Positions 9,138-17,932 of a stretch of 64,000 nucleotides of DNA are shown here, in pieces; position 1 is the first letter of the stretch, and every line of letters starts with the position of its first letter. The DNA is taken from positions 186,001 to 250,000 of the forward strand of contig JARBAK010000001.1 in assembly GCA_034472185.1 (NCBI GenBank), in the 5' to 3' direction. The notes below the pieces were generated by a model. The model was not told where the DNA came from. It searched no databases and saw only the letters and a program-made list of their open reading frames with translations. A program made the translations under genes and the position numbers. Origin of the DNA: JARBAK01 sp034472185. GTDB lineage: Bacteria; Pseudomonadota; Alphaproteobacteria; Rickettsiales; Midichloriaceae.

Positions 9138-10775
9138 TTATAACCCTAAGGACTTAGGTTTAAAGGCTGCACACCATATTGAGATTAGCAATTTTGTAAG
9201 TGTAACGGCTGTGAATATAGAAGAAACCAATCCTACAATTAGCGTAACAGCGAAGCCTCTTACAGCGCCAGTTCCAAAAAAATACAGTATAATCGCCGCT
9301 ACAACAGTAGTCAAATTAGAATCCAAAATGGTAGTTAAAGCCAATTTATACCCACTATCTATCGATGATATGACACTTTTCCCCGTTTTATAATCTTCTC
9401 TCATGCGTTCAAATATTAGAACATTGGCATCAACCGCCATTCCTAAAGTTAAAGCAATACCTGCGATACCGGGTAGAGTCAAAGTAGCATCAAATAGTGC
9501 TAATAATGAAAAAATAAGCGCTAAATTTATGAACAAAGCTATATCTGCAAATATCCCCCAGAACCCATAAAATAAAAGCATAAAAATCAAAATGGAAATA
9601 AAAGCAATTACAACTGCTTTCATACCAGCATCTATAGAAGCCTTTCCAAGACTAGGGCCTATAGTCCTCTCTTCTATCACCTTCAAGGGCGCAGGCAATG
9701 CACCAGAACGTAATAAAATCGCCAACTCATTCGCGCCCTTAGCATCAAAATTTCCAGAAATGATGCCGGTACCATTTAATATAGGCTCTCTTATTGCAGG
9801 AGCGCTTATCGCTATATTATCTAGCACTATCGCCAAACGCCTACCAATATGACTTGCCGTAGCTTCAGCAAATGCTTTAGCACCAGCATTAGTCAATCTG
9901 ATTTGTACTACATACTCGCCCGTAGATCCATTAGTTGTAGCTTGCGCATCCACCAGCATATCTCCTAATAATACAGGTCGAATTTGCACCGGTATCATAG
10001 CTCGTTTAGTTTGACGCTTATAAGATTCAGTCTCTTCCACATGAGAATCTAGTGGCTCATTAAATGGCAACAACTTCACTCCAAACGGCATCATACCAGA
10101 ATCTATAGATTCCTTGCTTATTCTCTCATCTACAAAATTAAAAGATAATTTAGCAGTTTTACCAAGTAAAGACTTCACCTCCTCTGTATTGTAGGCACCA
10201 GGCACTTGCAGTAAAATCTTGTTATCGCCTTGCCTTTGTAAATCAATTTCTTTTGTCCCATCTTCATCTATACGTTTACGTATAATGTCCATGCTTCGCA
10301 TAACAATATAGTCTTGCACCTCCATTGCACTCTGCGCACTCAAGACAATAGAAACAATGAGACGTCCACTATCCACATGCTCTTTTATTTTATATTTGAT
10401 TGCTCCAGTATTTTCCCTTAAAATATCGCGAACTTGAGAAATAGCTTGTTTTTTATTAGATATATCTAAAAGTTCCACATTTATCATGCTTCTACTGGGA
10501 GTAGAAATAACAACAGATTTATAGGTTTGTTTAAGTTTAGAGTTCAGCTTGTATATAATATTCTGCATTGTTTCCTTATTATATACACTGCAATCTACTT
10601 CTAATGTAAGCGAGACTCCACCCTTTAAATCCAATCCTAAATTTATACGTTTCGATATTGGAAAATAAATAAGCAAATGACTTTTTTCCGATAGAAACGT
10701 AGGAATCGCAAAGTATACACTCAATATGCTTATTATGAAAACAACTGACATTATCCATTTATTAATTTTTAGCAT
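9138..10775 (-). CDS. secD: Protein translocase subunit SecD
   Basis: SecD works with SecF, using the proton-motive force to help proteins leave the SecYEG channel on the periplasmic side. The 545-residue protein has an N-terminal membrane helix, the motif RINLGLDLKGGVSLTLEVD (about 41-60), a large periplasmic P1 region, and five C-terminal helices. The last include GIAGIALTLGMAVDANVLI and FERMREDYKTGKS, the RND-type helix 4 signature. Its start overlaps the end of mreC by 14 bases, which suggests translational coupling. secF does not follow; a symporter does. Confidence 0.95.
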   Translation of the reverse strand: MLKINKWIMSVVFIISILSVYFAIPTFLSEKSHLLIYFPISKRINLGLDLKGGVSLTLEVDCSVYNKETMQNIIYKLNSKLKQTYKSVVISTPSRSMINVELLDISNKKQAISQVRDILRENTGAIKYKIKEHVDSGRLIVSIVLSAQSAMEVQDYIVMRSMDIIRKRIDEDGTKEIDLQRQGDNKILLQVPGAYNTEEVKSLLGKTAKLSFNFVDERISKESIDSGMMPFGVKLLPFNEPLDSHVEETESYKRQTKRAMIPVQIRPVLLGDMLVDAQATTNGSTGEYVVQIRLTNAGAKAFAEATASHIGRRLAIVLDNIAISAPAIREPILNGTGIISGNFDAKGANELAILLRSGALPAPLKVIEERTIGPSLGKASIDAGMKAVVIAFISILIFMLLFYGFWGIFADIALFINLALIFSLLALFDATLTLPGIAGIALTLGMAVDANVLIFERMREDYKTGKSVISSIDSGYKLALTTILDSNLTTVVAAIILYFFGTGAVRGFAVTLIVGLVSSIFTAVTLTKLLISIWCAAFKPKSLGL

Positions 10776-11646
10776 CGCACTTTGCTCCCTTTTTTGTTAT
10801 AATTACAGATACTATATCTAATTCGCTCAAGCGTACAGATGGCTGAACACTAAGGCCTTCATTACTGAAGTGAGCTACTCCTATTTTTATGCCACGAGGT
10901 AAAACACCACCCTCCCCAGTAGTCACAGCCATATCTCCTTCATTAATATCATTAAATACAGTCAAATAAAGCGTTTTCAAGTCATTATCAATTCCATTCC
11001 CATTTGCTATAAAACGCCTCTGACTGGGTAAAAACATAGCTGGTATTCGCGAAATAGGCTCTGTAATTAACAGTACTCTTGCACTACTATCGGCAGTTTC
11101 TATTATCCTACCAACTAGACCCGCTCCATTTATCACTGCATTACCATCTCGAACTTCATGGCGCGCTCCCACGCCTATCATAAAGGAGTTAAACAACATA
11201 TTAGAAGCGATACTAACAACATGTGTAGTAAGATGTGAGTACTCTGGAAATCCCTCAACAAAATTACTCAATTCTTTGAATTGCTTGTTTTCAACTTCAA
11301 GCAATTGCAAACGAACATTAGATTCTTGTAATTCTGACGCAACCTGCCGAAACAATCTTTGCTCACACCGTGTAGCAAGCAAATTATCTATTAATTGCCT
11401 ATAATATTCACGCAAATAATAAAAAGGAGTGGCTATAAAGTTATAAATATTGGTCGATACATCATTAACAGCACACCTAATAGATTTTGAGGTATTTCCA
11501 GTATTTAAATAATATATTGAAGCAATAAAGAGTATTATCGTGAACACATATCTTCCCCACCCTATTAATAATTCAAATGCATAAAGAAGGCGTTTTAGAA
11601 TCAAAACTCTTTTAGCTTTAGCAAACAATCCTTTCATTTTCCCCAC
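10762..11646 (-). CDS. mreC: Rod shape-determining protein MreC
   Basis: MreC is a bitopic periplasmic protein linking the MreB filament to peptidoglycan synthesis. The 294-residue protein has a cytoplasmic basic start, one membrane helix (about 28-48, YVFTIILFIASIYYL), a coiled-coil region (about 85-125), and the beta-barrel domain with GAGLVGRIIETADSSARVLLI, typical of MreC. With murC elsewhere in the window it supports retained cell-wall synthesis. mreB is not in view; mreC instead overlaps secD. Confidence 0.9.
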   Translation of the reverse strand: MGKMKGLFAKAKRVLILKRLLYAFELLIGWGRYVFTIILFIASIYYLNTGNTSKSIRCAVNDVSTNIYNFIATPFYYLREYYRQLIDNLLATRCEQRLFRQVASELQESNVRLQLLEVENKQFKELSNFVEGFPEYSHLTTHVVSIASNMLFNSFMIGVGARHEVRDGNAVINGAGLVGRIIETADSSARVLLITEPISRIPAMFLPSQRRFIANGNGIDNDLKTLYLTVFNDINEGDMAVTTGEGGVLPRGIKIGVAHFSNEGLSVQPSVRLSELDIVSVIITKKGAKCDAKN

Positions 11647-11689
11647 ATGATTGGTTCGCGATTGAGCATGAGCACCATTATAAATATAG

Positions 11690-12316
11690 CTATACCACCT
11701 CTTGTTCTACTAAATAGCGCAATTTCTTAGCAGTAAAAAGGGGCTCTTTAGCTTTGTGTAATGCTTTAATTACAGATATACCATGTGCCCCAGCGTTCAT
11801 CACGGCAGTAGTATTAGTAAGACCTATACCGCCTACAGCAACTACGGGATATTTACTGGCCATACACACAATACTTAAAGTTTCTAATCCCATAACTAGA
11901 GCATCCCGCTTGCTATCAGTTTTGAATACAGCACCAGCACCTATATAGTCGATATCCAATTTCTCAACTCTAGATAAATCTTCCATAGAACTAACAGAGG
12001 CCCCGATAATTTTATCGGGGCCTAACAGCTTTCTTGCTGAGTACAGATCATAATCAGTCTGACCTAGATGCACTCCCTGCGCATTTAAATACTGAGTAAA
12101 CTCTATACTATCATTTATAATTAATGGAACCCCTAATATATCTAATAAATTCTTAAGTTCCTTGCCAAATTTTTTGACAGAAGTATCGCGCCAATCTACC
12201 CCTTTTTCTCGCAATTGTACTGCTGTAACACCCCCAATAATACAATCTTTTACAAATTCTAAACAATCAACATCAGGAAGCACGGCTTCTCTACTTAAAA
12301 TAAGAGTAAGCTTCAA
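11690..12316 (-). CDS. thiE: Thiamine-phosphate synthase ThiE
   Basis: ThiE joins HMP-PP and thiazole phosphate to make thiamine monophosphate. The TIM-barrel signature is complete: VTAVQLREKG, then LIINDSIEFTQYLNAQGVHL, GQTD, IIGASVSS, DYIGAGAVFKT, and PVVAVGGIGLTN with the final phosphate-binding loop. The open frame reaches back to a TTG at 12436, but that would add about 40 basic residues absent from the family. A TTG at 12316 has AGGA 7-10 bases upstream and gives about 208 residues, the normal size, so I chose it. A TATAAT on the same strand at 12353-12358 would also fit a promoter inside the longer frame. No other thiamine gene is nearby, so the enzyme may work on imported or salvaged precursors. 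Confidence 0.88.
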   Translation of the reverse strand: MKLTLILSREAVLPDVDCLEFVKDCIIGGVTAVQLREKGVDWRDTSVKKFGKELKNLLDILGVPLIINDSIEFTQYLNAQGVHLGQTDYDLYSARKLLGPDKIIGASVSSMEDLSRVEKLDIDYIGAGAVFKTDSKRDALVMGLETLSIVCMASKYPVVAVGGIGLTNTTAVMNAGAHGISVIKALHKAKEPLFTAKKLRYLVEQEVV

Positions 12317-12639
12317 AAATTTTCCTATACTTCTTCTCCCAACGTTTAAACAATTATACAAGATCTTTGCCCTCTTAAATCTAAACAAACAACGTAGTAT
12401 AAAGCGCTCTTTAAATATTTTATCTCTGTTAACCAATGTATATAGAGATTCTTCCTAATATATATAGAATACTCGCAAATATACTTGCAATATTAATGTA
12501 TATGATCTACAATACGCGCTGAGGGGTCGCGTTCTTATCCTCCTTACATTCTCCTCCTCCTCATACCTGAGGGTGAGCATGCGGCTTCTCAAGATTCTAT
12601 GGCAATACGTTATGCCAGTCTTCCTTTATTTTGTCGAAA
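12317..12639. other. Spacer between atpB and thiE
   Basis: No convincing gene lies here. The thiE-proximal part is the unused upstream extension of the thiE frame, with a TATAAT on the minus strand at 12353-12358. A 5-bp hairpin TGGCA/TGCCA sits at 12600-12617. A purine-rich stretch on the minus strand (about 12532-12572) looks like repeated GGAGG ribosome-binding sequences without a following long frame. I looked for a TPP riboswitch and for atpE and found neither. Confidence 0.5.
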
Positions 12640-13386
12640 TTAGTGTTTAGGGTCCAAAGCGTCTCCAAGGTATACGCAAACAAGTATAGAGAAGATATAA
12701 GCTTGCAATACAGCAATAAAAATCTCAAATCCAGTTAGTACTACAAGCAACCCAAAGGGCGCAATGCCTAGTATACCACCCATAATAGCTAGGGTCGCGA
12801 TAGTTTTCAGTATAATGTGCCCAGCTACTATATTAGTTGTAAGACGTAAAGAAAGGGTAACGGGTCTTGCTAAATAAGCAAATAATTCAATAATAAACAA
12901 CAGGGGGCTTAAAACCAAAGGCACACCAGGAGGAACAAAAAGTGATAAATAACCCCATCCATGCTTTATAAATCCAACAAGAGTAACCCCTATAAACATA
13001 GCTGCGGCTAAAGCGAAAGTCACACTAAGCTGACCCGTTACCGCAAAAGAGCAAGGAAACATCCCTAATAAGTTACACAATAAAATGAATATGAATATTG
13101 TAAATACAAGGCCTACAAATGCCACCGCTTTTCTTCCAGCAGTACCAAGCGTCATATTTGATATCATTTCATAAAGCATCTCTCCTGCTATAGACGCTCT
13201 GTTTAACTCTAACTCTCCCCCATTCGTGGATATTTTCTGACTGCGCCTTAACGCAAAGAAACACAATACAACGGCAATCAGTAGAACAAGAACCATAGAA
13301 AGAGATGAATTAGTAATAGAAAAATCTATATCACCTATTCTTAAGGGCGCTATATCCCTAACAGAGAATTGCTGCAGCGGATTCAT
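12640..13386 (-). CDS. atpB: ATP synthase F0 subunit a
   Basis: Subunit a forms the proton half-channels of F0. The 248-residue membrane protein carries the essential arginine in VTLSLRLTTNIVAGHIIL (near residue 185) and the usual last helices ending AVLQAYIFSILVCVYLGDAL. In most alphaproteobacteria atpB is followed by atpE and the b subunits. Here the next gene is thiE, so the F0 operon is broken, and the F1 genes lie 14 kb away. Confidence 0.95.
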   Translation of the reverse strand: MNPLQQFSVRDIAPLRIGDIDFSITNSSLSMVLVLLIAVVLCFFALRRSQKISTNGGELELNRASIAGEMLYEMISNMTLGTAGRKAVAFVGLVFTIFIFILLCNLLGMFPCSFAVTGQLSVTFALAAAMFIGVTLVGFIKHGWGYLSLFVPPGVPLVLSPLLFIIELFAYLARPVTLSLRLTTNIVAGHIILKTIATLAIMGGILGIAPFGLLVVLTGFEIFIAVLQAYIFSILVCVYLGDALDPKH

Positions 13387-13477
13387 AAATTTAAAAAATA
13401 TAAAATATGAGTTACACTAAAAAGCTTTCTTATCAATAACAAACCTTCTACTGCATAGGCTTCACTAAGCCTGACTA

Positions 13478-14962
13478 TCACATTCCCCCAGCCTTATGTG
13501 ATTTACCTACACCATGAGTGGTCTTGTTCCAATAATAAGGCGCCACAACCAGCTGAACTACGGCCGTGATCGAAGCTACACCATACAATGTAATATAAAA
13601 TGGAAAGAACCACCACTCTTTTATTTTACAGCTAAAAGTAGTGTATAGTACCACCATTTTAGCGGTATATAACGATATTATATAGCTTAATAATGCGCTG
13701 ATTGTAGAAAAGCCTATTGTTACGCAACCCCATACATAGGGGAACTCTAAAATATCAACGTATGATAAAAACATACAGATAAGAGACTGTAGAAAAAAAC
13801 AAGCAGCTAAGGGCTTAAACACCATCTTCAGCACTATGTTTATCCATGATTTTACACCTCCAAGCCCCTTAACAGACCACATATATATAAAACCAGTTAA
13901 TATATGTCCTTTTATCCATCTAGTACGTTGTCTTAGCCATGCTCTAATAGTAATAGGAGATTCTTCGTAAGTATGACTCTTTATCATTACTACTTTCATA
14001 CCATAAAACGCTAATCTCAGGCCAAGATCAGCATCTTCTGTTACATTATATGCATCCCATCCACCCAAAGCACGCAAGGTAGAAAATCTTATATGATTAC
14101 TACTACCTCCAAGAGGAATAGCCATGTTGTAGTAATACATAGCGGGAAGCAAATAATCATATAAAATTGCGTATTCAATTGTAAACATCTTGCTTAGAAG
14201 ATTTTCGTTCGCATTATAATAGGATAAATTGGCCTGTACGCAACCAACGTTGGGGTTGTATTTCATACACGCTAAAGCTATTAGAAGCTGCTTTGGGTCA
14301 GGATCATCTTCTGCATCAAATATTGTAACATATTCTCCACTACAGTACTGTAGTGCATAATTACATGCTTTAGCTTTGGTATAAGGAAAAAAATCTGGAA
14401 CTACAATAACTTGCACATATGAAGGCATGCACATACTATTTATGGTATTTAGTGCTTCTATATCAAATATCTCTAATACTAAAAACACTTGTAATCTATC
14501 CTTTGGGTAGTGAAGCTTTTCTATGTTAAACAAAAGCTTCTTTATAAGAGCAACTTCCTTATATATTGGCAAAAGCACAGTATATATAGGGAAATCTCGA
14601 GAATTGTACTCCACCCCCTCCATATCTATTTTATTTAATATCTCCACTAAATATTTATCTACTATTTCGCCTCTACCACCCGTTCTAAAATACTGATCCT
14701 CTACACTTTTAAGAAAGAGACCCTTTTTAAAAAGGAAAGAGCTGAATACTAGAGAAAAGCAATGCACAGCAGTCAGTATATTTGACAGCACTAAGATCGT
14801 ATAAGTACAATTTATGTATAATGAAATACAAAGGAGAATAAGACTAACTACTATAATATAGTATACTACTGGTATGAATGACTTAGCTAAAGAGCAATTC
14901 TCATACTCCCTCTCATTTCCATTTTTAAATGAATTTGCCTCTGGTGACTTTATATTTGACAT
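13478..14962 (-). CDS. Membrane glycosyltransferase, family 2
   Basis: This 494-residue protein has two N-terminal membrane helices (about 28-75), a GT-A catalytic domain, and about three C-terminal helices. The family 2 processive-type residues are visible: the first Asp-containing strand after YTVLLPIYKE, DAEDD as the metal-binding D-x-D region, TEDADLGLRL as the acceptor-site Asp, and the QRTRW form of the Q-x-x-RW motif. Together these match cellulose-synthase-like or beta-glucan-type synthases (COG1215). The product is unknown; an exopolysaccharide or surface glycan is the most likely. It is divergent from groES and upstream of atpB. Confidence 0.8.
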   Translation of the reverse strand: MSNIKSPEANSFKNGNEREYENCSLAKSFIPVVYYIIVVSLILLCISLYINCTYTILVLSNILTAVHCFSLVFSSFLFKKGLFLKSVEDQYFRTGGRGEIVDKYLVEILNKIDMEGVEYNSRDFPIYTVLLPIYKEVALIKKLLFNIEKLHYPKDRLQVFLVLEIFDIEALNTINSMCMPSYVQVIVVPDFFPYTKAKACNYALQYCSGEYVTIFDAEDDPDPKQLLIALACMKYNPNVGCVQANLSYYNANENLLSKMFTIEYAILYDYLLPAMYYYNMAIPLGGSSNHIRFSTLRALGGWDAYNVTEDADLGLRLAFYGMKVVMIKSHTYEESPITIRAWLRQRTRWIKGHILTGFIYMWSVKGLGGVKSWINIVLKMVFKPLAACFFLQSLICMFLSYVDILEFPYVWGCVTIGFSTISALLSYIISLYTAKMVVLYTTFSCKIKEWWFFPFYITLYGVASITAVVQLVVAPYYWNKTTHGVGKSHKAGGM

Positions 14963-15272
14963 CTATAGCTCTATTAAAACGCTTTTGGTCCCCTATGCTG
15001 TCTCCGCTTTATACAAATAATATTACCATAAAACCCCCTCTGTTTTATAAAAAAATACCTGAGGGATTAGAGCTTATATCAAATTCTATCAACCCTTTCT
15101 TATACGCATCTTAAATAACAAAAAATATTAGCCATTCACCAAATAATAGATTGGTCTTGAAAAACTCACATCACTGACTATATTTTTCCATACTTATTAA
15201 CAACAGAGAGTTGGGCGCTTGCTCAGAATCTGATGATTTGTAAACGTAAATTAATGAAGGGGTAAAAAGGTT
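14963..15272. other. Divergent spacer between the glycosyltransferase gene and groES
   Basis: No gene is supported here. The right half carries a heat-shock-type promoter for groES (15156-15183). The left half would hold promoter sequences for the glycosyltransferase, but I see no strong match. Confidence 0.5.
15156..15183 (+). promoter_or_regulatory. Probable RpoH (sigma-32) promoter of groES-groEL
   Basis: CTTGAAA (15156-15162) is followed, 17 bases after its CTTG core, by ACTATAT (15177-15183). This is close to the alphaproteobacterial RpoH pattern CTTG-N17/18-CYTATnT, with one mismatch at the first -10 base. It lies about 90 bases before the groES ATG. No CIRCE inverted repeat was seen, which favours RpoH control over HrcA. 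Confidence 0.5.
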
Positions 15273-15563
15273 ATGTTAATAAAGCCACTATACGACAGAA
15301 TTTTAGTTGAAAGACTAGAAGAGTCAGAGGGTGCTGTAAAAGGAAGAATAATACTTCCGGACTCAGCAAAAGAAAAGCCTATGGAGGGCAGAGTAGTAGC
15401 TGTAGGCTCAGGTGCAGTTAACGAAAAAGGAGAGAGACAACCACTCGACCTCAAGGTAGGAGATAAAATCCTATTTGCTAAATGGGGTGGAACGGAAGTG
15501 AAATGGCAAGACAAGGAATACTTAATAATGAAAGAAAGTGATGTACTAGCTCGTATAGGATAA
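15273..15563 (+). CDS. groS: Co-chaperonin GroES
   Basis: GroES caps the GroEL chamber. The 96-residue protein has the standard form: PLYDRILVERLE, the mobile loop GAVKGRIILPDSAKEKP, GRVVAVGSG, and the C-terminal EYLIMKESDVLARI. A GAAGGGG sequence sits 10-16 bases upstream of the ATG. A small hairpin (AATATGA/TCATATT, 15567-15584) follows the stop. Confidence 0.97.
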   Translation: MLIKPLYDRILVERLEESEGAVKGRIILPDSAKEKPMEGRVVAVGSGAVNEKGERQPLDLKVGDKILFAKWGGTEVKWQDKEYLIMKESDVLARIG

Positions 15564-15681
15564 GAAAATATGATAGCTCATATTACTTATTCTCATTGCT
15601 TTCAATCGGGTAGCAAGATGCTAAAGCTTGTTTCGCATTATATTGTATAGTTAATAAATTTGAATAAAAAATGGTTTGTAT

Positions 15682-17334
15682 ATGGCAGTAAAAGATGTGT
15701 TTTCTAAGGGCAATAGAGTAAGAGAGTCTCTCTTAAGGGGGATGGAAATTGCCGCAGATATCGTTGGATCAACAATAGGACCAAGAGGGCGACGTGTCGT
15801 TATAGAAAGATCCTTTGGGGCCCCTAAAATTACAAAGGATGGTGTTACAGTAGCCAAGGAGATAGAGCTTTCTAATAGATTGCAAAACCTTGGAGCTCAG
15901 GCACTGAAAGAGGCTGCAAATAAAACGAATGAAGATGCAGGAGATGGTACTACTACCACTGCAGTCTTAGCAAAAGCTATTGCTGCTGCAGGAATAAGAG
16001 CCGTAGCTGCAGGTATGAATCCAGTGGATTTGCACCGCGGTATGACACTCGCCACTAAAGCTACAGTAGAGGAGATTAAAAGAATTTCACGTGATATACG
16101 CTCTTCGGAAGAAGTTGCACAAGTAGCTACTATTTCAGCAGGTAGCGCTGAGATAGGAAATATGCTAGCAGAAGCTTTTGAAAAAGTTGGAAAAGATGGT
16201 GTGGTAACTGTAGAAGAAGCTAAAAGCAACAGCACACTGGAACTTGAAACGATAGAAGGAATGAGCTTTGATAGAGGATTTATTTCTTCTTATTTTGTTA
16301 CAAACTCTGAAAAGATGGTCGCTGAGCTGGAAAATCCACGTATCTTGGTGTTTGATAAGAAAATAACTAATATACAGGATGTATTGCATCTATTAGAAGG
16401 AACTATGCAGGCTGCTAAGTCTTTAGTTATCATAGCTGAGGATGTTGAAAGCGATGCGCTTGCAACTTTAATACTTAACAAACTGAGGGGAGGATTAAAA
16501 GTAGCTGCAGTAAAAGCTCCGGGTTTCGGGGACAGGCGCAGAGCTATGTTAGAAGATATCGCCGTTATTACGGGAGCACAGTTAATTAGCGAAGAGCTAG
16601 GACAAACTCTTAAAAATGCCACTTTAGATGATTTGGGAAGCGCTCAGAAAATTATAATCTCTAAAGATGAGACCACTATAATAGGGGGTGCTGGCAGCAA
16701 GGATAACGTAAAAGCACGCTGTAAGGAACTAAAAGTTCAAATTGAACAAACAACTTCTGACTATGATAAGGAGAAGCTAGCAGAAAGACTTGGGAAACTT
16801 GCGGGAAAAGTTGCCATTGTACGTGTCGGTGGTATTACAGAGCCTGAAGTAAAAGAAACTAAATCCAGGGTAGAAGATGCTTATAATGCTACAAAGGCCG
16901 CTATTGCTGAAGGTATAGTACCAGGAGGAGGAGCGACACTGCTATACGCTACAAAAGCTCTCAACAAACTCAGTGGTAAGAATGCTGACGAAACAGCTGG
17001 TGTAGGCATAATTAAAGAAGCCTTATCCGCACCGTTCCGCAGAATTCTAGAAAATGCAGGTGTAGAGGCTTCATCTGTAGCGCAAAAGTTGCTCGAACAA
17101 ACCGATCATAATAGGATTTTTGATGCCCAACAGCAAGAATATGCTGATGCTTACAAAGCGGGTATTATAGATCCTACTAAAGTTGTAAGGATTGCTTTGG
17201 AGAGCGCTGCTTCTGTAGCAGGTTTGTTGATTACAACAGAAGGAGCTATCGTAGAAAGACAGGAAGATAAAAAAGACGACAATAGAGGAAGCGCTAAGGG
17301 CCCTATGGATGACGCGTACGGCATGGATTTTTAA
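15682..17334 (+). CDS. groL: Chaperonin GroEL
   Basis: GroEL folds proteins in an ATP-driven double ring. The 550-residue protein has GPRGRRVVIE, the ATP-binding DGTTTTAVLAKAI with its catalytic Asp, and AVKAPGFGDRRRAMLEDIA. I chose the ATG at 15682 (MAVKDVF) over an in-frame TTG two codons earlier because it matches the family. The C-terminus ends GPMDDAYGMDF and lacks the GGM repeats common in the GroEL tail. The groES-groEL spacer is 118 bases, longer than usual. A strong terminator follows. Confidence 0.97.
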   Translation: MAVKDVFSKGNRVRESLLRGMEIAADIVGSTIGPRGRRVVIERSFGAPKITKDGVTVAKEIELSNRLQNLGAQALKEAANKTNEDAGDGTTTTAVLAKAIAAAGIRAVAAGMNPVDLHRGMTLATKATVEEIKRISRDIRSSEEVAQVATISAGSAEIGNMLAEAFEKVGKDGVVTVEEAKSNSTLELETIEGMSFDRGFISSYFVTNSEKMVAELENPRILVFDKKITNIQDVLHLLEGTMQAAKSLVIIAEDVESDALATLILNKLRGGLKVAAVKAPGFGDRRRAMLEDIAVITGAQLISEELGQTLKNATLDDLGSAQKIIISKDETTIIGGAGSKDNVKARCKELKVQIEQTTSDYDKEKLAERLGKLAGKVAIVRVGGITEPEVKETKSRVEDAYNATKAAIAEGIVPGGGATLLYATKALNKLSGKNADETAGVGIIKEALSAPFRRILENAGVEASSVAQKLLEQTDHNRIFDAQQQEYADAYKAGIIDPTKVVRIALESAASVAGLLITTEGAIVERQEDKKDDNRGSAKGPMDDAYGMDF

Positions 17335-17350
17335 TCTTTTTGGACATATC

Positions 17351-17390
17351 AAGAAGGAGTATTCATATTTGGATGCTCCTTCTTATTTCT
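17351..17390 (+). terminator. Rho-independent terminator of groES-groEL
   Basis: AAGAAGGAG (17351-17359) pairs perfectly with CTCCTTCTT (17376-17384). The stem continues inward as TATTC/GGATG with two G-T pairs, giving about 14 bp around a six-base loop, followed by ATTTCT. It begins 16 bases after the groEL stop. Confidence 0.85.
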
Positions 17391-17398
17391 AAATTTAT

Positions 17399-17488
17399 CT
17401 GGAAGACTGCATCTTATCGTGGAAAGAGGGAAAGCTTATTAAGAATAATGGCTTGCTGCAAGAGATAAAAAGTATTCAAAAACTACGT
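17399..17488 (+). pseudogene. Inverted partial copy of the fliH 3' end
   Basis: Read on the plus strand, this stretch encodes LEDCILSWKEGKLIKNN and then GLLQEIK, almost the same as the last 30 residues of the FliH encoded on the minus strand at 17941-18031. The two copies align through about 72 bases with few differences, several of them synonymous third-position changes (GGC/GGA, CTC/CTT, AAC/AAT, CAG/CAA), and one three-base gap; similarity then fades. There is no start codon or upstream fliH sequence, so it is a fragment. Together with the true fliH end it forms inverted repeats that flank fliN. Confidence 0.85.
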
Positions 17489-17535
17489 GAAAAAATGACT
17501 GCTCTTTACCAAGATACAGTCAGCTCGTTTTATTC

Positions 17536-17790
17536 TTACATAGAAACTTTTTCAACAATCTCAGTAAGTGTTATACCCACCTTGTCTTCTACCAAAACAA
17601 TCTCTCCTCTCGCAACAACTCTCCCGTTTATAACAACGTCGATAGGGTCACCAACCCTTTTATCTAACTCTACTACAGAACCCTGAGTTAACTTTAATAC
17701 TTCAGCAACCTTCAATTTAGTGCTCCCTAATACAGCTGATATACCCAAAGGTACATTATAAATCATGCGCAACTGCTCTTCTTCCTTCAT
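17536..17790 (-). CDS. fliN: Flagellar motor switch protein FliN
   Basis: FliN is the C-ring component that, with FliM and FliG, controls rotation and export docking. The 84-residue protein is essentially one SpoA domain: IYNVPLGISAVLGSTKLKV, a hydrophobic strand with GSVVELDKRVGDPIDV, and the signature INGRVVARGEIVLVEDK-VGITLTEIV. It is shorter than many FliN proteins because the variable N-terminal region is almost absent. It is the last gene of fliG-fliH-fliN on the minus strand, 142 bases after fliH, and ends in the segment bounded by the inverted fliH copies. Confidence 0.93.
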   Translation of the reverse strand: MKEEEQLRMIYNVPLGISAVLGSTKLKVAEVLKLTQGSVVELDKRVGDPIDVVINGRVVARGEIVLVEDKVGITLTEIVEKVSM

Positions 17791-17932
17791 CGCTAATACC
17801 TTTATTTTGTTACAAGTCGCTTGCCTCTAAGCGTTTAAAAACATCACCGCATAAGTATACTCGAGTTTACCTATTATAAAAACTTCTTTCAGTTCTAGTT
17901 CTATGTTTTTCCCTTGCTAAAAAGCAGTGGTT

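Noticed and set aside
12480..12640. Possible TPP riboswitch before thiE, suggested by CTGAG and ACCTGA words
   Set aside because: The words are on the plus strand while thiE is on the minus strand, and the conserved order CTGAGA ... ACCTGA with supporting helices is not present.
17453..17686. 77-residue plus-strand open frame
   Set aside because: It starts within the inverted fliH fragment and runs antisense to fliN; no independent start signal or family.
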